A stretch of 64,000 nucleotides of DNA from Planctomycetales bacterium (GTDB lineage: Bacteria > Planctomycetota > Planctomycetia > Planctomycetales > Planctomycetaceae): NCBI GenBank assembly GCA_026400835.1, contig JAPLOA010000055.1, positions 186,001 to 250,000 of the forward strand. The letters run 5' to 3'. The position numbers and the translations under genes are program-made. The notes under the pieces are model-generated. The model made no database searches, had not been told where the DNA came from, and saw nothing but the letters and a program-made list of their open reading frames with translations. Shown in pieces: positions 31,304-39,709 of the stretch; positions within the stretch are counted from its first letter, which is position 1, and each line of letters begins with the position of its first letter.

Positions 31304-32182
31304 TTGATTCCATTTATCAAGATGCACGGCTGTGGCAATGATTATGTGTTTCTGGACTGCTTCAGCAATCCAGTTCCCAAAGATCCTTCCACCCTCGCGG
31401 TCAATATCAGTGATCGGAATCGCGGCGTGGGCGGCGACGGTTTGGTTTTAATGATGCCACCGGAACGCAGCAATGCAGTGGCTCGCATGCGAATGTTCAA
31501 TTCAGATGGCTCCGAAGGATCACTTTGCGGGAATGCACTTCGTTGCATGGCGATGTGGCTGCATCAGTCCGGACTTGCCGGTCCCGAATTTCGCATCGCC
31601 ATGTCCGATCGCTTAATGCCAGTGCGGATTCTGCATTCCGATGGGCAGCACCGAGTTGCTCAGGTTCGGATCGAGGTGGGGCCCCCAGTTGTGCAAAATC
31701 CGTCGGCCGCGGAAAAAGCGATGTTCGTTCGGAAGGTCGAACTGAGCAATCTGCTCCTCCCGGAACTTAGTCATCCTCCCGTGTTTGTTTCCATGGGGAA
31801 CCCTCACACGATCTTGTTCGTTCGTGCTCTTGATGCGTTGGATTTTTTTACGCTGGGGCCAGCCATTGAGTGCCATCCCGAGTTTCCCGGCGGCACGAAT
31901 GTCGAGTTCGTGGAAATTCAAAGTGGCCCGGCAGAAATGTCGCCCAGAGCTAGAGTCCGCGTCTGGGAAAGAGGTTCCGGAGAAACCATGGCCTGCGGGT
32001 CGGGAGCCTGCGCTGTTGCGGTCGCCGGCGTAGCCAGTCGGTTTCTCGCGGATTCCGTCCCCATTCAAATCGAAATGCGCGGAGGAAATCTGGTTGTGAT
32101 CTGGGACCAATTCAACAGCGTGTTTCTTGAAGGCCCGGCCGAAGAAGCCTTTCGAGGATTCTTTCCTGCGGATATTGGTTAG
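31304..32182 (+). CDS. dapF: Diaminopimelate epimerase
   Basis: DapF converts LL-diaminopimelate to meso-diaminopimelate for lysine and peptidoglycan synthesis. The 292-residue product starts at TTG 31304 behind AAGGAA and reads IPFIKMHGCGNDYVFLD. The two catalytic cysteines are present: Cys75 in GSLCGNALRC and Cys231 in ETMACGSGACA. RNRGVGGDGLVLM and MFNSDGSEGS bind the substrate. SMGNPHTILFV is also typical. Presence of the enzyme fits the accepted view that planctomycetes make peptidoglycan. No other lysine-pathway gene is adjacent. Confidence 0.95.
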   Translation: MIPFIKMHGCGNDYVFLDCFSNPVPKDPSTLAVNISDRNRGVGGDGLVLMMPPERSNAVARMRMFNSDGSEGSLCGNALRCMAMWLHQSGLAGPEFRIAMSDRLMPVRILHSDGQHRVAQVRIEVGPPVVQNPSAAEKAMFVRKVELSNLLLPELSHPPVFVSMGNPHTILFVRALDALDFFTLGPAIECHPEFPGGTNVEFVEIQSGPAEMSPRARVRVWERGSGETMACGSGACAVAVAGVASRFLADSVPIQIEMRGGNLVVIWDQFNSVFLEGPAEEAFRGFFPADIG

Positions 32183-32215
32183 GCCCATTCGCGGCAACTC
32201 ATTTCGCGAAAGTCT

Positions 32216-33175
32216 TTATGCGTTGGCTGCCGCTACGGTGGCTTTCATTTTACTGAGCCCGGTCTTCGCAACTTCCAGAGCATCCTGTTTCCAATAGTCA
32301 CGATTGAACAACTCCAGGGACAGAGTAATCTCGCGGCCGTGACCGCCGATTGCGTTCAGAATCTTTGACATCGGAGCAATTCCGTCTCCCGGATAAACTC
32401 GATGCGAATCGTTCATCTCAGCTCTCTCAGGCGTGGCTGGATAGTCGTTGACGTGAAAGACCTGCAGAGCATTGTCGCTGAACAAATCCAGGCCGGTAAA
32501 GGCAGACCCGCCTTTGAATATGTGATAGATGTCAAGAAGCAGGCAGGCTTTCGGATGTCCGGTTTCTCCAATCACAAACATGACCTCGCCCAGTCGTGAA
32601 AGATTCTTCGAGAAGCCCCAGACCTCAAGCTGCGGTACGACGCCGGTTTGATCTCCAAGATCCTGGAGTGCTCGAAATCGTTCGGCCGCGACGAACAGAT
32701 CGATCTTCGGGCTGTCGCCCTGGTGCGCACCGACAGGCGGCGCAGCGATGCGTGTTCCTCCGATTTCGCGAAGCATGTCCATGTCGCGTTTTGCTTCTTC
32801 CAGTGCTGCCTTCCGCTTCGTCTCGTCATCAACGATCCATTGCGCAAACCCTATAGCGCTGTCGACGGTCAGGCCTGCATCAGAGATGCGTTTTGCGAGA
32901 TCAGACAGCTTTCCGCCCTTCTCCACGAATTGTCGCAGGGTCGGAATCCACGGCTCGATCCCGTCGTATCCCGCGGCGGCCGCGACATCAACTTCTTTTT
33001 CGATCCCCAACTCCTGTCCACGAATCGTGCTGGTATTCAGGCAGTAGCGAAACCCGCTTGGAGCGTCCTGAGAAGCCTTGAAAACAGGACGCGGAATGGG
33101 AGCGGCGTGCGAAGCAGCAGCTCCCAGGCCAGAGGCAGCGGCGGCGGTTAGAAATACACGGCGATCGACGGACAT
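32216..33175 (-). CDS. Tat-exported sugar phosphate isomerase/epimerase-like TIM barrel
   Basis: The 319-residue product has a twin-arginine leader (MSVDRRVFLTAAAASGLGAA) and then a xylose-isomerase-like TIM barrel: FRYCLNTSTIRGQELGIEKE, AAAAGYDGIEPW, LEVWGFSKNL, LLLDIYHIFKGGS, VFHVNDYP and ITLSLELFNRDYW. The Glu/Asp/His residues at strand ends (Glu in LEVWG, Asp in LLDIYH, His in FHVND, Glu in LELFN) match the metal site of the AP-endonuclease-2/isomerase family. Exported members are very common in planctomycetes and presumably act on sugars outside the cytoplasm; the substrate is unknown. Confidence 0.88.
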   Translation of the reverse strand: MSVDRRVFLTAAAASGLGAAASHAAPIPRPVFKASQDAPSGFRYCLNTSTIRGQELGIEKEVDVAAAAGYDGIEPWIPTLRQFVEKGGKLSDLAKRISDAGLTVDSAIGFAQWIVDDETKRKAALEEAKRDMDMLREIGGTRIAAPPVGAHQGDSPKIDLFVAAERFRALQDLGDQTGVVPQLEVWGFSKNLSRLGEVMFVIGETGHPKACLLLDIYHIFKGGSAFTGLDLFSDNALQVFHVNDYPATPERAEMNDSHRVYPGDGIAPMSKILNAIGGHGREITLSLELFNRDYWKQDALEVAKTGLSKMKATVAAANA

Positions 33176-33475
33176 GCGAAAACCCCGGAATTCTGCGGAA
33201 CTCGGATGAAATGGAAAAGTGTACCGAAAGTAGCGGACGCAACGAAAAATTGGAAACGTCCGTCGGCTCGGAAGCGACGCGTCGAGATAATTCTCAGGCA
33301 GTTGGCCGACTTTGCTGCTCCAGCCTCACGAATCAGAGTCCGGCTCCTGAGGTTCCGATTTTGACACTTGAACCGCCGGCCTTTGAAGCTACCTTGGAAG
33401 GCCGGACTTTCATAAGGCGTCAACAACCCGGCGTACAGGCCGAGCAGTCGGCGGCATAATTGAGGGCAATCATTC
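33176..33475. other. Divergent intergenic region
   Basis: This 300-base spacer lies between the isomerase-like and GHKL-ATPase genes. CCGGCCTTTGAAGCTACCTTGGAAGGCCGG near 33376-33405 forms a hairpin (CCGGCCTT / AAGGCCGG). No gene was seen. Confidence 0.45.
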
Positions 33476-35434
33476 GTGAAGCTGGCGTGGCATTTCAGTA
33501 AAGTGAATCCACGGTTTAAAAACCGTGAGGCAACGCAGGGGGAATTCTTCTCCAGCGATACCGAACTGCGCGCGTTTGTGCGTGAAGCGGTGCAGAATTC
33601 ACTCGACGCCAGACGTCCGGGATTCAACGGGCCCGTTTCCATCCGCATCTATGTGTCGGGGACTGAAGGTTCCTTAAGTGCCGAGTCCACAAAGCGATAT
33701 TTTCGCGGGGGCTGGGATCATTTTCATGCTGAAGGCAGCGGGCTCCGAGATGCTCCCGGCAAGGAGGACTCCTGCCCGTTTATCGCCTACGAAGACAGTG
33801 GGACAACCGGCCTGACTGGTGATACCGAACAGTTTCATGAGGTTCTCGGTGTTCGAAATCCGTTCTATTATTTTTTCCGCGCGGAGGGGCAGTCGAACAA
33901 GCTGGAGACTGGTCGAGGTCGCTGGGGACTTGGGAAGTTCGTGTTTCCTCGCAGCAGCGCGATTCGCAGTTTCTTTGGGCTGACGGTTCGATACGATGAT
34001 CAGAAAAGGTTGCTTGTCGGGCAGTCGATTCTGCGGTCGCACCATGTTGATGATAAAAGCTACACGCCCGATGGCTGGTTTGGAGAGAAGCCAGAGAAAG
34101 ATGAAGCCGCTGCTCCCGTGGATGATCGGCAGTTCATCGATCAGTTCGAAGAAGATTTTTGTCTGGAACGTCGTCAGGATCCGGGACTGTCATTGGTCGT
34201 GCCGTTCTGTGATCTGACGTGGACGCCGGATGCCGTCGTCGAATCAATTCTGCAGGATTATTTCTACGTCATCCTGCGTGATGAACTGGTCGTTACTGTC
34301 GAAGGCGCGAGTACTCAAACGGTCCTGAATTCACGCACCATGGCCGGTATCTTAAGTGCCGCCAGTGAAACGGTCCGCCAGCCTCTGAAGCCGCTGTTTG
34401 ATCTGACGCGCTGGATTCTGACTAAGCAGGCGGCGAGTTCTCAGATGAACCTCCGGGCTGCGGGAGTCGCCAGCCAGACGAAGTGGAATCAGAAATCCAT
34501 TCCGTTGGAAGTGTTCAATTCGATCCGTCGTTCGTTTGTGGATTCAGGGCGGTTGGCGTTGCGAGTTCCCGTCGATGTTCAGCATCGTAGTGGTGTTCTG
34601 AAGACAACGCATTTTGATATCTATCTGGAGAAGGCCGAGGGCTCTCTGCAGAAGCGGCCCATGTTTATTCGCGATGGGATTATCATCTCTGATGTTCGCA
34701 GTCGGCTGATTCGCGATCTGATCGCCATCGTGACGATTGATGATCCTCTGCTGACCGAGTTTCTTGGTGATGCTGAGAATCCGGCTCACACGGAGTGGCA
34801 TGAAGAGACGTCTCACTTTAAAGGCAAGTACGTCAACGGCGCCGCGACACTGCGATTCATTCGCAACTCGGTTGCTGATCTCTGTCAGATGCTTACAGAA
34901 GCAGTGGAAGACGAAGATCCGGAGATGCTGCTGGATGTGTTCTCTGTGGGGCTCGCATCATCCGATTCAAACCAAAAATGGACAGTCGAGTTTGCTTCGA
35001 TGACCAGTCGCTCGTCTGCGAAAAGCGAGGATGGCACCGCCCGTTTGCAGAAGCTGAAGACGAAAATCCGCCACCCACGATCGTGGCGATTGACTCGCAA
35101 GACCGGCGGGTTTCGTCTTTCTGGTCGTCCACAGCCTGAGGAAATCAATCACGGTATCGAAGTACTGATTGCTTACGATCGCCGCAGCGGAAGTGCTCTG
35201 CGGAAGTATTCAATGACAGACTTCCAGCTCGATCATGATCCGATCATGATTCAGGCTGAAGGTGTTCATATCGAGATCCCGGAACCGAATCGGCTGGTAG
35301 TCTATCCGGAACAGGATACCTTCGAAGTTCTGGTCACCGGCTTCGATCCCAATCGCGACCTCTTCCTGCAGGCCCGTACGACCAAATCTCTCACTCGATT
35401 CCGCGCGATCCGAGAAGCACTTACGTTTGAGTAG
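33476..35434 (+). CDS. GHKL-type ATPase of unknown function (MORC/Hsp90-like fold)
   Basis: The 652-residue protein starts at GTG 33476. The Bergerat-fold ATP site is clear: N box FVREAVQNSLDA (Glu37, Asn41, Asp44), G1 box YEDSGTTGL (Asp107, Gly109) and a G2-like GRGRWGLGKF (146-155). After the ATPase part (to about 215) come mixed alpha/beta segments (LSLVVPFCDLTW, FDIYLEKAEGSLQKRPMFIR) and a C-terminal basic stretch followed by a beta-rich end. The layout resembles stand-alone GHKL ATPases associated with DNA-linked or anti-phage operons, but no nuclease, helicase or methyltransferase partner is intact here. A short, damaged ORF follows after 10 bases. Function is not established. Confidence 0.72.
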   Translation: MKLAWHFSKVNPRFKNREATQGEFFSSDTELRAFVREAVQNSLDARRPGFNGPVSIRIYVSGTEGSLSAESTKRYFRGGWDHFHAEGSGLRDAPGKEDSCPFIAYEDSGTTGLTGDTEQFHEVLGVRNPFYYFFRAEGQSNKLETGRGRWGLGKFVFPRSSAIRSFFGLTVRYDDQKRLLVGQSILRSHHVDDKSYTPDGWFGEKPEKDEAAAPVDDRQFIDQFEEDFCLERRQDPGLSLVVPFCDLTWTPDAVVESILQDYFYVILRDELVVTVEGASTQTVLNSRTMAGILSAASETVRQPLKPLFDLTRWILTKQAASSQMNLRAAGVASQTKWNQKSIPLEVFNSIRRSFVDSGRLALRVPVDVQHRSGVLKTTHFDIYLEKAEGSLQKRPMFIRDGIIISDVRSRLIRDLIAIVTIDDPLLTEFLGDAENPAHTEWHEETSHFKGKYVNGAATLRFIRNSVADLCQMLTEAVEDEDPEMLLDVFSVGLASSDSNQKWTVEFASMTSRSSAKSEDGTARLQKLKTKIRHPRSWRLTRKTGGFRLSGRPQPEEINHGIEVLIAYDRRSGSALRKYSMTDFQLDHDPIMIQAEGVHIEIPEPNRLVVYPEQDTFEVLVTGFDPNRDLFLQARTTKSLTRFRAIREALTFE

Positions 35435-35444
35435 CCGAGGCCAC

Positions 35445-35633
35445 CATGCCTGTTCGTACTCAGCAACATCCGCTTGCAGCGTGTCTCGACCGGCCTCTAC
35501 CTTTTTCTTGTCGAGCCGGCGTCGCAGGAGTGTCCCTGATGACGAAAGAGCATTGCGACTGATCAGCCCCGCGTACTTCGAGCGGCTAAGTTTTACGGTT
35601 CGTCCGGACGGTTCGCTGTCAGCTGCAGACTAA
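35445..35633 (+). pseudogene. Possible frameshifted small gene after the GHKL ATPase
   Basis: ATG 35445 has a good ribosome site (GAGG, 5-base spacing) and opens MPVRTQQHPLAACLDRPLPF, but stops after 38 residues. A different frame carries ALRLISPAYFERLSFTVRP to TAA at 35631-35633, which looks protein-like. One or two indels would join them. It could be the eroded partner of the upstream ATPase. Both frames are too short to identify a family. Confidence 0.28.
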
Positions 35634-35647
35634 GCCCGCGATCGAAT

Positions 35648-36370
35648 TCATTTTCGAACCCGATACCCAAGTAAACGCTGCAACCCGAGCAGGAAGATGA
35701 CCCCAACGGCGACCACGCATTCCTTCAGGTTAATCTTCGTCACGCCGTAACGTCGGTCTTCAAAGATGAAAGGAACCTCTTTCATTCGGCAGCCGACCTG
35801 ACGGCAGCGATAAAGAATTTCTTCCTGAAACGCGTAGCCGCGAGCCACTGTCAGATCCCAGTCAACCTCGGCTAACCGGGCCACGCGGAAGCAACGAAAG
35901 CTGCCGCTGTTGTCCGCCGTCCTCAGTCCCAGCCAGAATCGAGCCCAGAAGTTGATCGTCTGGCTCATCAGTTTGCGTCGAAAAGTCCAACCCGCAACAC
36001 CGCCGCCCGGCACGTAACGCGATGCGATCACAACATCGTAGTCGGCAGCTTCGGCAATGAGCAAAGGGACATACTTCGGGCCGTGGCTAAAATCTGCGTC
36101 CATATTGACCAGCAACTCATAGTTGTGTTCAATCGCATCACGGAAGCCAGCCAGGGTCGCCGTTCCCAGTCCCTGTTTTCCGGGCCGACTCAACAATCGA
36201 ACGCGATCATCGCGTTTCGCAATTTCAGTGACTAAAGCACCTGTCCCGTCGGGGGAGTTATCATCAATGACGAGGATGTTTGCCGTTGGAACCAGTGACA
36301 GCAGCTCCGGAATCAGTCCCTGGAGATTGTCGACTTCATTATAGGTGCAGAGCGTGATCAGAATTTTCAT
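35648..36370 (-). CDS. Dolichol-phosphate mannosyltransferase-like GT2 glycosyltransferase
   Basis: The 240-residue product is a DPM1-type family 2 glycosyltransferase: MKILITLCTYNEVDNL, VIDDNSPDGTG (nucleotide-sugar site), KQGLGTATLAGF, the metal-binding MDADFSH (Asp91, Asp93), ASRYVPGGGV and the acceptor-side RCFRV. It ends with a hydrophobic segment (VVAVGVIFLLGLQRLLGY) that could anchor it in the membrane. The expected reaction moves mannose or another sugar from GDP/UDP donor to polyprenyl phosphate. Its ATG overlaps the TGA of the upstream methyltransferase gene (ATGA), so the two are translationally coupled. Confidence 0.9.
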   Translation of the reverse strand: MKILITLCTYNEVDNLQGLIPELLSLVPTANILVIDDNSPDGTGALVTEIAKRDDRVRLLSRPGKQGLGTATLAGFRDAIEHNYELLVNMDADFSHGPKYVPLLIAEAADYDVVIASRYVPGGGVAGWTFRRKLMSQTINFWARFWLGLRTADNSGSFRCFRVARLAEVDWDLTVARGYAFQEEILYRCRQVGCRMKEVPFIFEDRRYGVTKINLKECVVAVGVIFLLGLQRLLGYRVRK

Positions 36371-37677
36371 GAGGGCGAAGAACTCCGATCTGCTGGTCCT
36401 CCTGATGCCACTTTACCCCCCACAGACTCGTGCGTATCGTTTGACGACTCCGCGTTCCTTGATTGCGGCGTCTCTGAATCGCATGGTAGCCGATTTTCTG
36501 TGCGAAGAGTCTGCTCCAGCGTCAGCGGGGGAACATTCAGAAGGCTTCTCATCCGCACCACTTCATCCATCGCTTTTCTGGCAACGTTATCCGAAGTTCG
36601 GCCGGTTCTCAGCACGCTGCGAAGCAAAATGTTTTTCGGAGTATGCTCCATATCGATAAACTCAAGCACCTGTGTCTGATAGCCAGCAGAAGTTAACAGT
36701 GCGGCTCTCATCGTATCAGTCGCCAGCGAAGCAAATCGCTCTTTCGTCAATCCAAACGATGTCAGCGGAGCCAATGATCCGGACTGCAAATGCTCGTTCA
36801 ATTCATGCTGACAACAAGGCACCGCCAGGATGACTCGACTTTGCCAGCGAATCGCCTGAGCCAACGCATGATCCGTTGCTGTGTCACAGGCATGCAGAGA
36901 AATCACCAGATCGACGGGGCCGGAAGATTCAAATCCCGCAATATCTCCGACGGAAAATTCGAGGTGCTCTAACTGCAATTCACGCACGATATTCGTGCAG
37001 GTGGCCACGACGTCTTTCCGGCGATCAAGCCCGATGATGCGACTTTCACGCTGCAGGATATTGGTCAGCAGATAATGAGTCGCAAAGGTCAGATAACTTT
37101 TGCCGCAGCCAAAATCCACAATCTGAACCGGGCGGTCTGAGGGTAACTGTTCAACGATGTCGTTAATGAATTCCAGAAACCGATTAATCTGGCCAAACTT
37201 GCGAGCATGGCTGGCTCGCACCGTCCCGTCCTTTGTCATGACACCGGTGTGAATCAGAAAGGGGCAAGGAACGCCTTCCGGGATCAGATAATTGCGTTTG
37301 CGATTGTGACTAACAACTTCTGCCACTGGCTTGCTCGTGCCCCCAGTCCGACGGAGCGAGCACTTTTCTTTGCGAGACGTGCGCGCTTCCCACAGAGCAT
37401 CCGCTGTGGTCACGTTGACATTGCGGTAATCTTCTGTGGCCAATCGAGCCAGCTCGGAAGACGCTTCTGACCTATTCAAATTGCGATGAAACTGCTGAGT
37501 TGCTGTCGAAGTTGTGAACTGCAGCATCCATTCGCCTCGGATTTCCGCGGGCCGAACGTCAACTCGTAGATTCTCCGCCCCCGCCGCTCGTGGCGCGCTG
37601 AAGGTGGCTTTTTGCAGAGTTCGCTGGGTCGCCGATTCCCGCAGGAGGCGAATAAGTTCTTCGGCGTGGTCAGGCAT
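36367..37677 (-). CDS. Class I SAM-dependent methyltransferase (GSTCD/METTL25-like)
   Basis: The 436-residue product has a SAM-binding core starting near residue 188: QIVDFGCGKSYLTFATHYLL, IGLDRRKDVV, DLVISLHACDTATDHAL and VILAVPCCQHEL. The LHACD and PCCQHE signatures are typical of a COG-type family that includes eukaryotic GSTCD and METTL25 relatives. An N-terminal domain of about 180 residues precedes it, with KRNYLIPEGVPCPFLIHTGVM. The C-terminus is Ser/Asn/Glu-rich and probably disordered. It is coupled to the downstream glycosyltransferase gene by a 4-base overlap. The methyl acceptor, possibly RNA, is unknown. Confidence 0.8.
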   Translation of the reverse strand: MPDHAEELIRLLRESATQRTLQKATFSAPRAAGAENLRVDVRPAEIRGEWMLQFTTSTATQQFHRNLNRSEASSELARLATEDYRNVNVTTADALWEARTSRKEKCSLRRTGGTSKPVAEVVSHNRKRNYLIPEGVPCPFLIHTGVMTKDGTVRASHARKFGQINRFLEFINDIVEQLPSDRPVQIVDFGCGKSYLTFATHYLLTNILQRESRIIGLDRRKDVVATCTNIVRELQLEHLEFSVGDIAGFESSGPVDLVISLHACDTATDHALAQAIRWQSRVILAVPCCQHELNEHLQSGSLAPLTSFGLTKERFASLATDTMRAALLTSAGYQTQVLEFIDMEHTPKNILLRSVLRTGRTSDNVARKAMDEVVRMRSLLNVPPLTLEQTLRTENRLPCDSETPQSRNAESSNDTHESVGGKVASGGPADRSSSPS

Positions 37678-37793
37678 GATACTCGGGATGGCTCAATATT
37701 CTCAGCATGGCAAATGCCTGTTATGCTGCTCAGGCAGGAGTTGAATTCGTTCGAAGAAATCGGGCATCTTCGTGATGCGGGGATTAGAACCAA

Positions 37794-37970
37794 ATGGCGT
37801 TGAACAAGAAACAGCAGAAGCAGATTGATGCCGCAAAGAACAAGATTACTCGTTTGCGAGGCCTCCTGACCGCTGCAAAAAATCAGCCGGATGATCCTAA
37901 GGAGATTCCGAAGCTGGAAAAGGAAATCGCCGACCTGAATGCGGAAATTGAACGAATCCGCAACGAGTAA
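37794..37970 (+). CDS. 58-residue coiled-coil microprotein
   Basis: The ATG at 37794 opens 58 residues ending at TAA 37968-37970. The product is highly charged: MALNKKQQKQIDAAKNKI opens it, a QPDDPKEIPK turn sits in the middle and IADLNAEIERIRNE ends it. Heptad spacing of Ile/Leu on both sides of the turn predicts a helical hairpin. It is divergent from the methyltransferase gene (116 bases) and 33 bases before the Tsr3-like gene, so it may share that operon. Codon usage is like its neighbours. The family is not named; the regular heptads make chance unlikely. Confidence 0.65.
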   Translation: MALNKKQQKQIDAAKNKITRLRGLLTAAKNQPDDPKEIPKLEKEIADLNAEIERIRNE

Positions 37971-38003
37971 GGCTTATCATTCATTAACTTCAGGTCAACG
38001 GTC

Positions 38004-38459
38004 ATGTCTCCGCCAACTGTGATCGTGGTTCATCCGCGAGAACGACGCAGCAAATGTTCGGTTGAACCGCTGCGAAACAATCCGGATTTTGTCTTCACGA
38101 CGTTTCCTCATCCCGTCCCCCTCGACGTGACAAACTACGTACGTCTGGGGATCGGCGGGCGTTTGCTGTCTTCTGAAGATGCTGACCGAGGTCTACTGTT
38201 GCTCGACGGAACCTGGCGATTAGCGGCCCGCATGGATCCCTTTTATTCGCACGTTGAAGTTCGCTCGCTGCCACTGATTCACACGGCTTATCCTCGCAAG
38301 TCGGAAGTCTTTGCAGACCCCAGCGAGGGCCTCGCCACAATTGAAGCTCTTTACGCCGCCCTCAGAATTCTGGGCCGTAAAACTCAAGGCCTGCTGGACC
38401 AGTACCATTGGAAGCAGCAGTTTCTGGAACTCAACGGCTGGTCCGAAGATGAATGCTGA
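38004..38459 (+). CDS. Tsr3/DTW-like aminocarboxypropyltransferase candidate
   Basis: The 151-residue product joins features of two related SPOUT-like families. DGTWRLA at 68-74 matches the DxTW motif of DTW-domain proteins, which add acp groups to tRNA. The C-terminal half (GLATIEALYAALRILG, QQFLELNGW) resembles Tsr3, the acp transferase of small-subunit rRNA in eukaryotes and archaea. RSKCSVEPL near the N-terminus recalls the Tsr3 KKCS region. The predicted role is SAM-dependent acp transfer to rRNA or tRNA. It follows the coiled-coil microprotein by 33 bases. Assignment is from motif reading. Confidence 0.65.
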   Translation: MSPPTVIVVHPRERRSKCSVEPLRNNPDFVFTTFPHPVPLDVTNYVRLGIGGRLLSSEDADRGLLLLDGTWRLAARMDPFYSHVEVRSLPLIHTAYPRKSEVFADPSEGLATIEALYAALRILGRKTQGLLDQYHWKQQFLELNGWSEDEC

Positions 38460-38576
38460 TCCGCTGTCGTAAACTAAAGCCGGACGCCTGAACGTTCCCT
38501 TGCCAGCGTACATTAAGTTGCATTGAAGAACGGACTTGAATGCAGTTCCATGATTGTCATGGAGCTGTGGTTGGTC

Positions 38577-38820
38577 GCGAATTGGTCAGGAAGTTGAAAC
38601 CCCAGATGACACAGATTTTCACAGATGACAGGGGCGTTGGTGGTTGTGGCTTCTGACTTGTGTCTTCTTATCTGTGTGCGTCCGTGAAATCTGTGGTCGC
38701 GAATAGTGAGGAAGTTGAAACCCCAGATGACACAGATTTTCACAGATGACAGGGGCGTTGGTGGTTGTGGCTTCTGACTTGTGTCTTCTTATCTGTGCCC
38801 ATCTGTGAAATCTGTGGTCA
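38577..38820. repeat. Tandem direct repeat, two copies of about 121 bases, CACAGAT type
   Basis: Two nearly identical units each contain AAACCCCAGATGACACAGAT, TTCACAGATGACAGGGGCG and, further on, TTATCTGTG...GTGAAATCTGTGGTC. The CACAGAT and ATCTGTG strings make each unit an internal inverted repeat. The block abuts the 3' end of the GxxExxY gene. Confidence 0.85.
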
Positions 38821-38831
38821 AAATGCGTTTA

Positions 38832-39215
38832 TCAATTCGAAATCCGTTTGATTCGAAGGTCCGCATGTTTGAAGTTGAAAAGCAGCGCTGTTCTCAAACC
38901 TGTGATGTTCAGGTAGCCCAGCATTTGAGCCATGTGACTGTCATTGAATTCGGTGACGACTTTGGCGTCCACGAGGAGCCGACCGTCGATGATCAAGTCC
39001 GGAATCAGCGTTCCAATAAGTTGGCCGTCATAGAAAACGTCATACTGTTTTTGCTGCTGGCACTGGAGGTTCTGCTTCGCAAGCTCGATGATCAGGGCTC
39101 GTTCGTATAGTTTTTCATCCAGCCCGGGCTTCAGTGTGTTGAGTACCTTCATCGCCGCGCCGATGACGATCTTTGTGAGGTCCACGTTTGGAGAATCTTC
39201 GGTTGATTGAGGCAT
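38832..39215 (-). CDS. GxxExxY family protein
   Basis: The start is placed at ATG 39215 (MPQSTEDSPNVDLTKIVIGA), because the extra 25 upstream residues of the open frame are encoded by the CACAGAT repeat. The 127-residue product matches the family: IGAAMKVLNTLKPGLDEKLY (the GxxExxY motif appears as GLDEKLY), ELAKQNLQCQQQKQYDVFYD, PDLIIDGRLLVDAKVV and QMLGYLNITGLRTALLFNF. The strand with acidic and Lys residues (PDLIIDG...VDAKV) resembles a PD-(D/E)xK nuclease core, though activity is not shown for the family. CACAGAT repeats bracket it on both sides. Function is unknown. Confidence 0.88.
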   Translation of the reverse strand: MPQSTEDSPNVDLTKIVIGAAMKVLNTLKPGLDEKLYERALIIELAKQNLQCQQQKQYDVFYDGQLIGTLIPDLIIDGRLLVDAKVVTEFNDSHMAQMLGYLNITGLRTALLFNFKHADLRIKRISN

Positions 39216-39260
39216 GGTGTTGGTCCTAAGGCCGGGTTTGGAACGCAGATCACACGGGAT

Positions 39261-39497
39261 GTTGCGCTGGTATTCTTTATCTGTGTCCATCCGAGAAATC
39301 TGCCGTCAGAAATACTGCTGGGGAGTTTAACCACAGATTACACAGATTTACGCGGGTGAGGAGGCCGTGTTGCGCTGGTATTGTTTATCTGTGTCCCTCT
39401 GTGAAATCTGCGGTCAGAAATACTGCGGAGGAGTTTGACCACAGATTTACACAGATGAGGAGGGCGTGTTGCGATGGTGTTCTTGATCTGTGGTCGA
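39261..39497. repeat. Tandem direct repeat, about 108-base unit, CACAGAT type
   Basis: Two full units and part of a third begin with GTTGCGCTGG at 39261, 39369 and (as GTTGCGATGG) 39478. Each holds TTATCTGTGTCC, GTCAGAAATACTGC, GAGTTT(A/G)ACCACAGATT and ACACAGAT. The block lies upstream of the GxxExxY gene and overlaps its longest possible reading frame. Nothing else was recognised up to 39709. Confidence 0.85.
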
Positions 39498-39709
39498 AAC
39501 AAAATCGGGACTGGAACCCCGACGCTGTTGGGCGCGGTATTCTCTGAGATGCCCGACGGCTACTCCCGGTTTGATCAGTAATTTGCATTGACATGTCAGG
39601 TCAGGACTCGCCTCAGGAAGTCATCGCCACAACCAGACATTGGGCGTTTCAGGCCGATAACAGACGTTGGATCTCCAGATGAGCCTTCAGCGGCAATCGA
39701 GCAGATCCG

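Noticed and set aside
38577-39497. Tandem repeats considered as a CRISPR array
   Set aside because: The units are about 108-121 bases, contiguous and without unique spacers of regular length, so they are not CRISPR repeats.
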